Below are positions 7,514-14,278 of a stretch of 15,582 nt of DNA, in pieces; the first letter of the stretch is position 1; each line of letters begins with the position of its first letter. The DNA lies in NCBI GenBank assembly GCA_964450685.1, contig CAYVDN010000067.1, positions 1 through 15,582 on the forward strand, written 5' to 3'. The stretch is from JBAOHV01 sp964450685. Its GTDB lineage: Bacteria > Actinomycetota > Acidimicrobiia > Acidimicrobiales > Microtrichaceae. The position numbers and the translations under genes were made by a program. The notes beneath the pieces are model-generated. The model ran no database searches and was not told where the DNA came from. It saw nothing but the letters and a program-made list of their open reading frames with translations.

Positions 7514-8645
7514 AGGTCGCGTCGAACAGCGAGGGATCCGCGCTGCTGAACGACGAGGTGGGTGCAACAAGACCGAGGTGGTGCCAAGCCGCTGTGGTGG
7601 CCACGCGGCCGCGTGGTGTCCGCATCAGCAGACCGTTCTGGATCAGGTACGGCTCGTAGACGTCCTCGACGGTCTCGGTGGGTTCGGACACTGCGATCGC
7701 CAGAGTAGAAAGCCCCACCGGGCCGCCGCCGAAGCGTTCGCACAGGGCGGAGAGGATCGACCGGTCGACCTTGTCCAGACCGAGCGAGTCGATTCCGAAC
7801 AGCTCAAGTCCTGCACGGGCGACAGCCTGGTCGACCCGGCCGTCGCCCTCCACCTCGGCGACGTCACGCACCCGCCGCAGGAGCCTGTTCGCGATTCGGG
7901 GCGTTCCACGTGAACGACGGGCGATCTCCTGGGCGCCGGCGGGATCGACCTGTGCCCCCAGTATCAACGCTGCGCGCTCGACGATCGCCCGCAGGTCGTC
8001 GGGCTCGTAGTAGTCGAGTCTGGCCACGAGACCGAAGCGATCCCGCAACGGTCCGGTGATCAGTCCGGTCCTCGTGGTGGCCCCGACCAGACAGAACCGT
8101 GGCAGGTCCAACCGGATGGATCGCGCCGCGGGCCCCTTGCCGAGGACGATGTCGAGCTGGAAGTCCTCCATCGCCGGGTACAACACCTCTTCCACCGAAC
8201 GCGACAGCCGGTGGATCTCGTCGATGAAGAGCACGTCGCCCTCGCCGAGCTTGGTGAGGATCGCTGCGAGGTCTCCCGGACGTTCGAGTGCGGGTCCGGA
8301 TGTGACGTGCAGGGCGACGTCCATCTCGGCTGCGACGATCACCGACAGCGACGTCTTGCCGAGACCGGGAGGACCGGCGAAGAGGAAGTGGTCCGGTGGC
8401 TGACCACGGCGCCTCGCAGCTTCGAGGATCACCCGCAGTCGGCGCTTCAGCTCGCTCTGGCCGACGAACTCGCCGAGCGAGCGCGGCCGCAGCGACACCA
8501 GAGGATCGGAACCACCGCCGTCAGGGCCCTCGAGGTCGGTGCCGCCGGCGACGGAACCAGCCACAGAACCATCCACCTGGAGGGCGAGCGGATCTACCGG
8601 GTCGTCGTCGCGCAGACTCGGATCGAGCAGCTCGTCGCGTGCCAT
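7512..8645 (-). CDS. ruvB: Holliday junction branch migration ATPase RuvB
   Basis: AAA+ hexameric motor that drives branch migration with RuvA. 377 aa. Walker A GPPGLGKT at 91-98, Walker B VLFIDEIH at 138-145, sensor I GATTRTG at 188-194, the PLRDRFG segment with the arginine-finger region at about 199-205, and a C-terminal winged helix (about 300-365). The first 45 or so residues are a Gly/Asp-rich extension before SLRPRSLGEFVGQ, where the conserved domain starts; E. coli RuvB has about 25 residues there. The ATG overlaps the ruvA stop by one base (TGATG), so coupled translation is likely. Last gene of ruvCAB. Confidence 0.97.
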   Translation of the reverse strand: MARDELLDPSLRDDDPVDPLALQVDGSVAGSVAGGTDLEGPDGGGSDPLVSLRPRSLGEFVGQSELKRRLRVILEAARRRGQPPDHFLFAGPPGLGKTSLSVIVAAEMDVALHVTSGPALERPGDLAAILTKLGEGDVLFIDEIHRLSRSVEEVLYPAMEDFQLDIVLGKGPAARSIRLDLPRFCLVGATTRTGLITGPLRDRFGLVARLDYYEPDDLRAIVERAALILGAQVDPAGAQEIARRSRGTPRIANRLLRRVRDVAEVEGDGRVDQAVARAGLELFGIDSLGLDKVDRSILSALCERFGGGPVGLSTLAIAVSEPTETVEDVYEPYLIQNGLLMRTPRGRVATTAAWHHLGLVAPTSSFSSADPSLFDAT

Positions 8646-9250
8646 CAGGCGGCCGCCAATCGCTGGAGCGCCACCCGCAGCAGCTCGGAGCTCTCTCCGT
8701 CGTCGGGAAGCTCCGCCAGCGCCCGGCCGATCTCCTCGGCGCCGTAGCCGAGAGCACTCAGGGCGTCACGCACGTCACCACGGACGCTCACCGTCGAACC
8801 CGCGTGACCGCCTGCCACCGCTTCCACTGCGGGAAGTTCGCCATCCGGCACGGCCAGGCGACTCTTGAGCTCGACCAGGAGCCGCGCTGCGGTCTTCTTG
8901 CCCACTCCCGGCACCAGACACAGCGATGCAACATCATCGGTGGCCAGCACGTGCCGGAGCCCGAGTGGCGAGTGAACCGACAGGATCGCCAGGCCCAGCG
9001 ACGGCCCTACACCGTGGGTACCGATCAGCGTCTCGAAGACGCGTCGTTCCTCGATCGATGAAAAGCCGTAGAGCGTCTCGGCGTCCTCGCGACGGTGGTG
9101 ATGCACGTGCAGGAACACCGTCGACCCCGGCGTGCCCATCTCGCCCGCAGTCGCAGGTGTGACCGAGACCCGGTAGCCGAGTCCACCGACCTCGACGAGC
9201 AACTCGCCGTCCTCCCGGTCGAGCAGCTCGCCGCGCAACGATCCGATCAT
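8645..9250 (-). CDS. ruvA: Holliday junction DNA-binding protein RuvA
   Basis: Tetrameric protein that binds the four-way junction and loads RuvB. 201 aa, standard length. The OB-fold N-domain starts MIGSLRGELL. The acidic-pin residues E55 and D56 stand in the same positions as in E. coli. Two helix-hairpin-helix motifs lie at about 78-90 (THGVGPSLGLAIL) and 112-125 (LVPGVGKKTAARLL). The C-terminal RuvB-binding domain is at about 157-200 (DALSALGYGAEEI). The ATG overlaps the ruvC stop (ATGA) and has a strong Shine-Dalgarno sequence, GGAGG at 9261-9257, 6 nt upstream. Confidence 0.97.
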   Translation of the reverse strand: MIGSLRGELLDREDGELLVEVGGLGYRVSVTPATAGEMGTPGSTVFLHVHHHRREDAETLYGFSSIEERRVFETLIGTHGVGPSLGLAILSVHSPLGLRHVLATDDVASLCLVPGVGKKTAARLLVELKSRLAVPDGELPAVEAVAGGHAGSTVSVRGDVRDALSALGYGAEEIGRALAELPDDGESSELLRVALQRLAAA

Positions 9251-9768
9251 GACTGGCCTCCGTGGAAGATCGACGCCGCTGCGGTGAGCGGTCGGGTCGA
9301 CGCGATCCGAGCGGCGTGGGTCAGGGCGACAGCAGCTGCGTCAGCCGCGTCGGGCGGATCTGGCAAGGCGTCGAGGTCGAGGAGCAACTGGACCATCCGC
9401 TGCACCTGGTGCTTGTCGGCTCCGCCGAACCCGGCGACAGCGTCCTTGACCTCGTTCGGCGAGTACTCGGTGACCGCCAGTCCCCTGCCCGCTGCTTCGG
9501 CCATCACCACGCCGGATGCCTGACCGACGCTCATGGCAGTGCGCACATTCACCTGGAAGAGCACACGCTCCACTGCCACCTCGTCGACGGGGAACTCGTC
9601 GAGAAGACCGCGCACGTCCGCCACCAGTTCTGCCAGACGCTGGGCGACGGGGCGCGAAGGCTCGGTGCGGATCACTCCCAGAGCAACCGCCTGCGTCCGG
9701 CCACGCGTCACCCGCAACACGCAGTAGCCGCAGCGCGACAGGCCAGGGTCCACACCCAGAACGAACAC
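9247..9768 (-). CDS. ruvC: Crossover junction endodeoxyribonuclease RuvC
   Basis: Cuts Holliday junctions symmetrically as a dimer, completing the RuvABC pathway. 173 aa, normal length. The four acidic metal ligands of the RNase H-like site are visible: D7 (LGVDPG), E67 (VAVERVLF), D140 and D143 (PDAADAAAVALTHA). The start is GTG at 9768, giving MFVLGVDPGLSRCGY, the family N-terminus. There is no Shine-Dalgarno sequence, but TACGAT lies 7 nt before the GTG, so the mRNA may be leaderless. First gene of ruvC-ruvA-ruvB; yebC lies 153 bp upstream beyond a hairpin. Confidence 0.96.
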   Translation of the reverse strand: MFVLGVDPGLSRCGYCVLRVTRGRTQAVALGVIRTEPSRPVAQRLAELVADVRGLLDEFPVDEVAVERVLFQVNVRTAMSVGQASGVVMAEAAGRGLAVTEYSPNEVKDAVAGFGGADKHQVQRMVQLLLDLDALPDPPDAADAAAVALTHAARIASTRPLTAAASIFHGGQS

Positions 9769-9775
9769 AGGTTCG

Positions 9776-9781
9776 ATCGTA
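9776..9781 (-). promoter_or_regulatory. Putative leaderless -10 element of ruvC (TACGAT)
   Basis: On the minus strand TACGAT matches TANNNT, and 7 nt separate it from the ruvC GTG, so transcription would start within 1 nt of the start codon. No -35 hexamer is recognisable at 17-18 nt. No Shine-Dalgarno sequence is present, which fits a leaderless start. Confidence 0.45.
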
Positions 9782-9823
9782 GTGCCAGCGTCTCTGCCTA
9801 TGGGTGACCCGGCTCCAGATCCT

Positions 9824-9874
9824 GTTCTGTGCTGCGACGTCGCGGGTGATCGCCGCGACGTCGCAGCACAGAAC
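9824..9874 (-). terminator. Perfect 21-bp inverted repeat (22 with inner G-C pair) between yebC and ruvC
   Basis: Arms 9824-9844 and 9854-9874 are perfectly complementary over 21 bp, and G9845/C9853 adds a 22nd pair around a 7-nt loop. The repeat lies 48 bp past the yebC stop and before the ruvC promoter region, the position of a terminator. There is no T-run on either side, so it is not a textbook intrinsic terminator. The mRNA stretch between the yebC stop and the stem is strongly C-rich and G-poor, as in Rho-dependent termination. Each arm also contains the 10-bp palindrome GCGACGTCGC (9834-9843 and 9855-9864). A dispersed palindromic repeat is the alternative. Confidence 0.5.
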
Positions 9875-9883
9875 GATTGGGGC

Positions 9884-9915
9884 GCTGTGGGCGGTGCTGT
9901 GGGCGGGGTGGGCGG
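9884..9915 (+). repeat. G-rich tandem direct repeat (three GTGGGCGG copies) after the yebC stop
   Basis: GTGGGCGG occurs at 9887-9894, 9899-9906 and 9908-9915; the first two lie in an 11-bp repeat GCTGTGGGCGG (9884-9894, 9896-9906) with a 12-bp period. With GGGG at 9879-9882 there are five G-runs on the plus strand, though one loop is 9 nt, longer than the usual G-quadruplex definition allows. On the yebC mRNA (minus) strand, 9914-9875 reads 25 C, 6 G, 8 A and 1 U, a C-over-G bias like a Rho loading site. Confidence 0.55.
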
Positions 9916-9921
9916 TACCTG

Positions 9922-10671
9922 TCAGGTTTCGAGTTCGGCCAGCACCGACTCGGGAATGTCGAAGTTCGCGTACACGTCCTGCACATCGTCGTGCTCGTCG
10001 AGCGCATCGATCAGCCTCAGGATCGGTTTCACCGCCTCGGCCGAGTCCAACTCGACCACTGATGTCGGCAACATCGTCAGGTCCGAGGAGGTCACCTCGA
10101 TGCCCCCCTCCTCCAACGCCGAGCGAACGGCTGCGGTGAGCGTCGACTCGCACACGACGGTCCAGACCTCGCCGTCGTCGCGGATGTCCTCGGCGCCCGC
10201 GTCGAGCGCCACCAGCATGATGTCGTCCTCCGCAACGGACGACGGAACCTGGATGACGCCCTTGCGCTCGTACTGCCACGCCACCGCACCCGGCTCGGCG
10301 ATCGACCCACCCAGTTTGGAGAAGATCGTGCGGATCTCGGGGCCGGTCCTGTTGCGGTTGTCGGTGAGCGCCTCCACGTAGACAGCGACCCCGTTGGGAG
10401 CGTAGCCCTCGTAGTTGACCTCCTCGTAGGTCACACCCTCGAGCTCGCCGGTCCCGCGCTTGATGGCACGCTCGATCGTGTCGAGCGGAACCGATGCGTC
10501 GCGCGCCTTCTGGTACATGGTGCGCAGCGTGGGGTTCATGTCGGGATCCCCGCCGCCGTTCTTGGCGGCGACCTCGACCTGACGGATCAGCTTGGCGAAG
10601 AGCTTCCCCCGCTTGGCATCAGCGGCGCCCTTCTTGTGCTTGATCGTGGCCCATTTGGAGTGCCCTGACAT
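9922..10671 (-). CDS. yebC: YebC/PmpR family protein
   Basis: 249 aa with the family N-terminus MSGHSKWATIKHKKGAADAKRGK, followed by MYQKARDASVP, DTIERAIKRGTGE and YEGYAPNGVAVYVEALTDNRNRT, all typical. The family was long annotated as a transcriptional regulator. More recent work on YebC and its mitochondrial homologue TACO1 points to a ribosome-associated role in translating difficult (for example proline-rich) sequences. The start is ATG 10671 rather than GTG 10674, because GGGGAG at 10681-10676 is 4 nt from the ATG but only 1 nt from the GTG. It follows pdxT by 55 bp and precedes ruvC, the order also seen in Mycobacterium. It is probably co-transcribed with pdxST, with the hairpin at 9824-9874 marking the end. 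Confidence 0.96.
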   Translation of the reverse strand: MSGHSKWATIKHKKGAADAKRGKLFAKLIRQVEVAAKNGGGDPDMNPTLRTMYQKARDASVPLDTIERAIKRGTGELEGVTYEEVNYEGYAPNGVAVYVEALTDNRNRTGPEIRTIFSKLGGSIAEPGAVAWQYERKGVIQVPSSVAEDDIMLVALDAGAEDIRDDGEVWTVVCESTLTAAVRSALEEGGIEVTSSDLTMLPTSVVELDSAEAVKPILRLIDALDEHDDVQDVYANFDIPESVLAELET

Positions 10672-10726
10672 CACGCTCCCCGGTCGTCGTTCTGGTAGTC
10701 GTCCTGGTGGTCGACCCCCACAATGC

Positions 10727-11305
10727 CTAGCGGCTCAGGAACAGCTCGTGCACACGCGTGTCGTCGGCCAGCTCCGGGTGGAAGATCGACACCATGATCG
10801 CGCCTTCCCGCACGAGTGCCGGGTGATCGTCGATCCTTGCGAGCACCTGGACCCCGTCTCCGATGTCATCGATGACCGGGGCACGAATGCAGACCGCCTG
10901 GAATGCAGGGCCGTCCATGCCAGTTATCTCGATCGGCTCGGTGAACGAGTCGACCTGGCGCCCGAAGCCGTTGCGTCGGGTGACGATGTCGATCGCCCCG
11001 AGACAGTGCTGGTCCGCACGGCCGTCTCGTATGTGTGAAGACAGCAGGATCGCGCCTGCGCACGTGCCGAGCACCGGTGTACCGGCCGATATGAGCTCGC
11101 GGAGAGGCTCGAGAAGACCGCTGCGTTCGGCGAGCATCGACATCGTCGTCGACTCGCCGCCCGGGATGACCATTCGGTCCACACCCTCGAGGTGCTCGGG
11201 GCGACGCACCTGAACCACCCGCTGGCCCAACGACTCGAGCACCCGTTGGTGCAGGGCGAACGCGCCCTGGAGAGCGAGTACGCCCGTGACGGGGCGGTCG
11301 TTCAC
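10727..11305 (-). CDS. pdxT: Pyridoxal 5'-phosphate synthase glutaminase subunit PdxT
   Basis: Class I glutaminase that feeds ammonia to PdxS in the PLP synthase complex. 192 aa from a GTG start overlapping the pdxS stop as GTGA. The same frame stays open far upstream across pdxS, but those residues have no family similarity, so the start is set at GVLALQGAFALH. Motifs: GGES at 49-52; nucleophile C82 in LGTCAGAILLSS; H176 and E178 of the triad in FHPELADD. R141-A142-P143 (CIRAP) is also characteristic. No clear Shine-Dalgarno sequence, so translation is probably coupled to pdxS. Confidence 0.96.
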   Translation of the reverse strand: MNDRPVTGVLALQGAFALHQRVLESLGQRVVQVRRPEHLEGVDRMVIPGGESTTMSMLAERSGLLEPLRELISAGTPVLGTCAGAILLSSHIRDGRADQHCLGAIDIVTRRNGFGRQVDSFTEPIEITGMDGPAFQAVCIRAPVIDDIGDGVQVLARIDDHPALVREGAIMVSIFHPELADDTRVHELFLSR

Positions 11306-12231
11306 CAGCCGCGGTCGGCGAGCTTGACGTCCAGGTCGTCCATGCCGATCCCGGTCATCGGTGCGCCCAGCCCACGGCTGACCTTCGCCAGGATGTGGGG
11401 ATCCATGTAGTTGGTCGTCGCCTCGACGATCGCCTTGGCACGCGGGGCGGGGTCGTCGGACTTGAAGATGCCGGAGCCGACGAAGACCGCCTCGGCGCCG
11501 AGCTGCATGGCCAACGCAGCATCGGCGGGGGTGGCGATGCCCCCGGCGCAGAACAGAGGCACGGGCAGCGAGCCGGTCGATGCGACCTCCTGCACCAGCG
11601 GCAAGGGTGCCTGGAGGCGCTTGGCCCAGTCGAACAGCTCCGCGCTGTCGGCCTGGGTCAGCTTGCGGATGTCGCCGGTGATCGAGCGGAGATGCCGGAC
11701 CGCTTCGACGATGTTGCCAGTACCTGCCTCGCCTTTTGAGCGGATCATGCACGCACCCTCGGAGATGCGTCGCAGGGCCTCGCCAAGGTTCGTCGCCCCG
11801 CACACGAACGGCACCGTGAATGCCCACTTGTCGATGTGGTGGGTCTCGTCGGCCGGTGACAAGACCTCGGACTCGTCGATGTAATCCACGCCCAGCGCCT
11901 GGAGGATCTGAGCCTCGACGAAATGGCCGATGCGCGCCTTTGCCATGACCGGGATGGTGACTGCTTCCTGGATGCCCTGGATCATCTCCGGGTCGCTCAT
12001 CCGTGCCACACCGCCGTCGACGCGGATGTCGGCAGGAACCCGCTCCAGCGCCATGACCGCGCACGCACCCGCGTCCTCGGCGATACGCGCCTGCTCCGGG
12101 TTGACCACATCCATGATCACCCCGCCCTTGAACATCTCGGCCAGCCCCCGCTTGACCAGCACGGAGCCGGTCTCGTGGGACGACGCGGCCGGGGTGGCGT
12201 CAGTGCGATCAGCGGAGTCGGGGGTAGCCAT
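11302..12231 (-). CDS. pdxS: Pyridoxal 5'-phosphate synthase lyase subunit PdxS
   Basis: Makes PLP from ribose 5-phosphate, glyceraldehyde 3-phosphate and ammonia (deoxyxylulose-independent route). 309 aa (beta/alpha)8 barrel. Catalytic D41, K98 (VMAKARIGH) and K166 (MIRSKGEAGTGN) correspond to D24, K81 and K149 of the Bacillus enzyme at a constant offset of 17. The extra 17 N-terminal residues are a hydrophilic Ala/Thr/Ser/Asp-rich tail before VKRGLAEMFKGGVIMDVV. Other family blocks: MALERVPADIR, DYIDESEVL, VPFVCGATNLGEALRRI, AGGIATPADAALAMQLGA. The ATG has no Shine-Dalgarno sequence; a TANNNT hexamer lies 6 nt before it. Starts pdxS-pdxT-yebC. Confidence 0.98.
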   Translation of the reverse strand: MATPDSADRTDATPAASSHETGSVLVKRGLAEMFKGGVIMDVVNPEQARIAEDAGACAVMALERVPADIRVDGGVARMSDPEMIQGIQEAVTIPVMAKARIGHFVEAQILQALGVDYIDESEVLSPADETHHIDKWAFTVPFVCGATNLGEALRRISEGACMIRSKGEAGTGNIVEAVRHLRSITGDIRKLTQADSAELFDWAKRLQAPLPLVQEVASTGSLPVPLFCAGGIATPADAALAMQLGAEAVFVGSGIFKSDDPAPRAKAIVEATTNYMDPHILAKVSRGLGAPMTGIGMDDLDVKLADRGW

Positions 12232-12237
12232 GCCCAG

Positions 12238-12243
12238 AGTCTA
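12238..12243 (-). promoter_or_regulatory. Putative leaderless -10 element of pdxS (TAGACT)
   Basis: TAGACT on the minus strand fits TANNNT, and exactly 6 nt (CTGGGC) separate it from the ATG. With the hexamer at -12 to -7, the A of ATG would be +1. The whole spacer from the DUF3048 stop is 69 bp. It also holds an 8-bp palindrome GGTCGACC at 12257-12264; no -35 match is evident. Confidence 0.5.
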
Positions 12244-12300
12244 CCGACGCGGACATGGTCGACCGGAAGCGGGTTGCGCCCCTCAGATCCGATGCTGGTG

Positions 12301-13503
12301 TCAGCCTGCCAGGAGTCCGTCAGCGGTTGAGCCGTCGATCATGCTCGGGCTCGCGTCGGGCGATGGGAGCTCCACCCAGGTGTTGCCGGGGCTCAGCTGG
12401 ATCGGCTGCCCTTGGGAATCGGTCAGCTTCCACGGCTGAGCGATCTCTGCTCGCTCCCAACGTCCCTCGATCACGCGACCGTCGCTGAACACCCAGGCGG
12501 CACCGTCACCGATGGTCTGCGCCTCGGGCGATCGCCGGTCTGCTCCCGACGCCTCGTAGCGGGTCTGGAGGACCACGACGTTCGTAGCCCCTACCTGGGC
12601 ACCCCCTTCGACGGTCTGGCGTACCCCGTTCGCCCAGCGCAACCAGCTGCCGGTACCCGTCGACCAGACCCATGTCGAGGGCGACTTCCCGACGAACAGC
12701 TGGAAGCCCCTGGTCTCGGTGCCCGGTGACTCGGTTCCCACTGGGCGGTAGCCGAAGATCGGGGTGGGGACAGCAGGAGGCTGGTCGGCGTAGGTGTACA
12801 GCGTCGGCACGTCGACGATCAGGTTGTGTGGGGCGGGCTTGGCGCTGCTGCGCGAGTAGGCGTTGCGCGCCTGGTCGGGGTTGAGCGCCTGGATCCACGG
12901 GGTGGAGTTCATCTGCTTGGTCACCGTGGGATTCCCACCCGACCAGGCCACGAGCGGACGCACGAACATGGCGAGCAGATCGGGGTCGCTGCTCCGGGCC
13001 GAACGGATCGGCCCGACCCGCGTCGCGTCCTGGGAGTGGACCACCGCCATGTAGCGGCTGATCCCCTCGACCTTGAGCTCTATGACCATGTCGGCGCGGT
13101 CCAACCCGATCTGGGGCATGGCCTCGGGGGCGTTGTCGACCTTCGCCACGAGTGCGGGGCGGTTAAGTCGTTCGACGGCCGCGGCGTCCGCCTCGTCGAT
13201 GACCATTCCCGTCAACGGTGCCGTCGGGCCGGTGGGTGCAGCAACGGTTGTGGTGGTGGTGCTCGTCGACGTGGTCGTGGTGGTGGTCGACGCGGGCGGG
13301 TCCGCTTCTCCGCGCGAGAGAGCGATGGCAACCGCTGCCACGATCAGCAACGCGATCCCTACGCCGACGCCGACCAGGATCTGCTTCTTCCGACGTGCAG
13401 CATCCGATGCCGCACGCGCACCCGAGCGGTCGACGGTGGGAACTGTGTCGTCGTCGCCGGAGTCCGGATCCGGAGTCGGCGGGTCGACGTGCTCGTCGCT
13501 CAC
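12301..13503 (-). CDS. Membrane-anchored DUF3048 domain protein (YerB-like)
   Basis: 400 aa. A hydrophilic acidic N-terminus (1-40), one membrane segment (about 41-63) and a Ser/Thr-rich linker (about 72-87) are followed by an extracytoplasmic DUF3048 domain. The domain signature runs through PLTG (96-99), RPALVAKVDNAPEAMPQIGL (115-134), ADMVIELKVEG (137-147), SRYMAVV and VGPIRSAR (163-170). A second DUF3048 C-terminal part covers about 270-385. Bacillus YerB belongs to this family and is a lipoprotein; here the anchor is a plain N-terminal helix without a lipobox Cys. The family's role is not established, but the layout fits the cell envelope. GTG start overlaps the M48-like gene's stop (GTGA). 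Last gene of the proposed pimA unit. Confidence 0.9.
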   Translation of the reverse strand: MSDEHVDPPTPDPDSGDDDTVPTVDRSGARAASDAARRKKQILVGVGVGIALLIVAAVAIALSRGEADPPASTTTTTTSTSTTTTTVAAPTGPTAPLTGMVIDEADAAAVERLNRPALVAKVDNAPEAMPQIGLDRADMVIELKVEGISRYMAVVHSQDATRVGPIRSARSSDPDLLAMFVRPLVAWSGGNPTVTKQMNSTPWIQALNPDQARNAYSRSSAKPAPHNLIVDVPTLYTYADQPPAVPTPIFGYRPVGTESPGTETRGFQLFVGKSPSTWVWSTGTGSWLRWANGVRQTVEGGAQVGATNVVVLQTRYEASGADRRSPEAQTIGDGAAWVFSDGRVIEGRWERAEIAQPWKLTDSQGQPIQLSPGNTWVELPSPDASPSMIDGSTADGLLAG

Positions 13504-14267
13504 AGCTCTGCCAGAACAGCTATGCGCAGGGGCAGCGGCTGTGAGCCGATCGCAGGGACGTCAGCGTCCACCGGCCCGACAACGGGGGCCAGCCACAACG
13601 CAGCGGTGGCTGCTGGCGCACTGGCCACCGTCGTGCCCGACTCGGCCATGACCGAGAAGGCCGCCATCAGACCTGGCGGATAGCGGGTCAGGTCGACGGC
13701 TGCCATGTCAGAGAGCACGGACCGCTGCTCGCCGAGGTGACGTGCCAGCAACGCCGAGCCCTTGGCCGAACTGCCGAACAGGCCCAGGACCGTCGTGGTG
13801 TAGCGAGCCGAACCATCGCGCACCCGACCGAGGAGATTGGCCAGCACACCCTCGAGCTCGAGGCGTCCGAGCTTGTCGACAAGGCCGGTGGTCAGAACGA
13901 GTCGGGACGACTCACGGCCTGCAACGGCGAGAGCGTTCATCGCCTGATCGTGGATCAGCAGGATCTCGGGAGCCGACACACCTGATGTGATGCAGAGCCC
14001 CTCGAGCACGTTCGCCAGTCGCGGCTGCGCATCTGGTGGTACCGGTACGGGCTCGAGCCCGGCGAGAACCCGGTCAGACGCCGAAGCGATCCGCGCCCGG
14101 ATGACAAGCACCCACCCACCGGCCAGCACCACACCGACGATCAACGCCACCAGCGGGTTCAGGAGGAGCAGCACCAAAGCTGCCAGCACCGCCCCCAACA
14201 CGCCGGCGAAGACCGCGTTGTGCTCGAGACGGTCGGCTTCGTCGGAGAGCGATCTCGGGGACTCCAT
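13500..14267 (-). CDS. M48/HtpX-fold membrane protein lacking the zinc-protease active site (pseudo-peptidase)
   Basis: 255 aa from ATG 14267, 11 nt past the pimA stop; a longer frame to 14360 would overlap pimA and adds unrelated residues. Two membrane segments (about 17-36 and 39-57) are followed by an M48-like domain. Family landmarks are clear: LCITSGVSAPEILLI (91-105), AMNALAVAGRES, RLVLTTGLVDKLGRLELEGVLA, LTRYPPGL (193-200) and QPLPLRIAVLAEL at the C-terminus, where active members have HPPLEERIA. At the HExxH site it reads N144-L-L-G-R148, and at the third-ligand site (Glu in RExxAD) it reads S183. Both His, the catalytic Glu and the third ligand are therefore gone while the flanking fold is kept. 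It looks like an intact gene (no frameshift, coupled to its neighbours), so a non-enzymatic membrane role is likely. Family assignment rests on motif reading. Confidence 0.8.
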   Translation of the reverse strand: MESPRSLSDEADRLEHNAVFAGVLGAVLAALVLLLLNPLVALIVGVVLAGGWVLVIRARIASASDRVLAGLEPVPVPPDAQPRLANVLEGLCITSGVSAPEILLIHDQAMNALAVAGRESSRLVLTTGLVDKLGRLELEGVLANLLGRVRDGSARYTTTVLGLFGSSAKGSALLARHLGEQRSVLSDMAAVDLTRYPPGLMAAFSVMAESGTTVASAPAATAALWLAPVVGPVDADVPAIGSQPLPLRIAVLAEL

Positions 14268-14278
14268 CACCCACGAGG

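Noticed and set aside
9824..9874. Terminal inverted repeat of a miniature transposable element
   Set aside because: The arms are separated by only 7-9 nt and no flanking target duplication is visible, so a hairpin is the simpler reading.
9879..9912. Canonical G-quadruplex on the plus strand
   Set aside because: Five G-runs are present, but any set of four needs a 9-nt loop, outside the usual 1-7 nt rule; the C-rich transcript reading is the better explanation.
9341..10279. Minus-strand open frame (312 codons) spanning the yebC 3' part, the spacer hairpin and the ruvC 5' part
   Set aside because: It runs out of frame with both YebC and RuvC and is Arg/Gly-rich without motifs; it is open by GC bias.
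11306..12064. Upstream extension of the pdxT frame through most of pdxS
   Set aside because: The extension has no PdxT similarity, overlaps PdxS completely in another frame, and a GTG at the pdxS stop gives the expected PdxT N-terminus.
13254..13288. Simple-sequence repeat (GTGGTGGT-like) as a phase-variation tract
   Set aside because: It encodes the Ser/Thr linker of the DUF3048 protein with mixed codons and imperfect triplets; length changes would stay in frame and would not switch the gene off.
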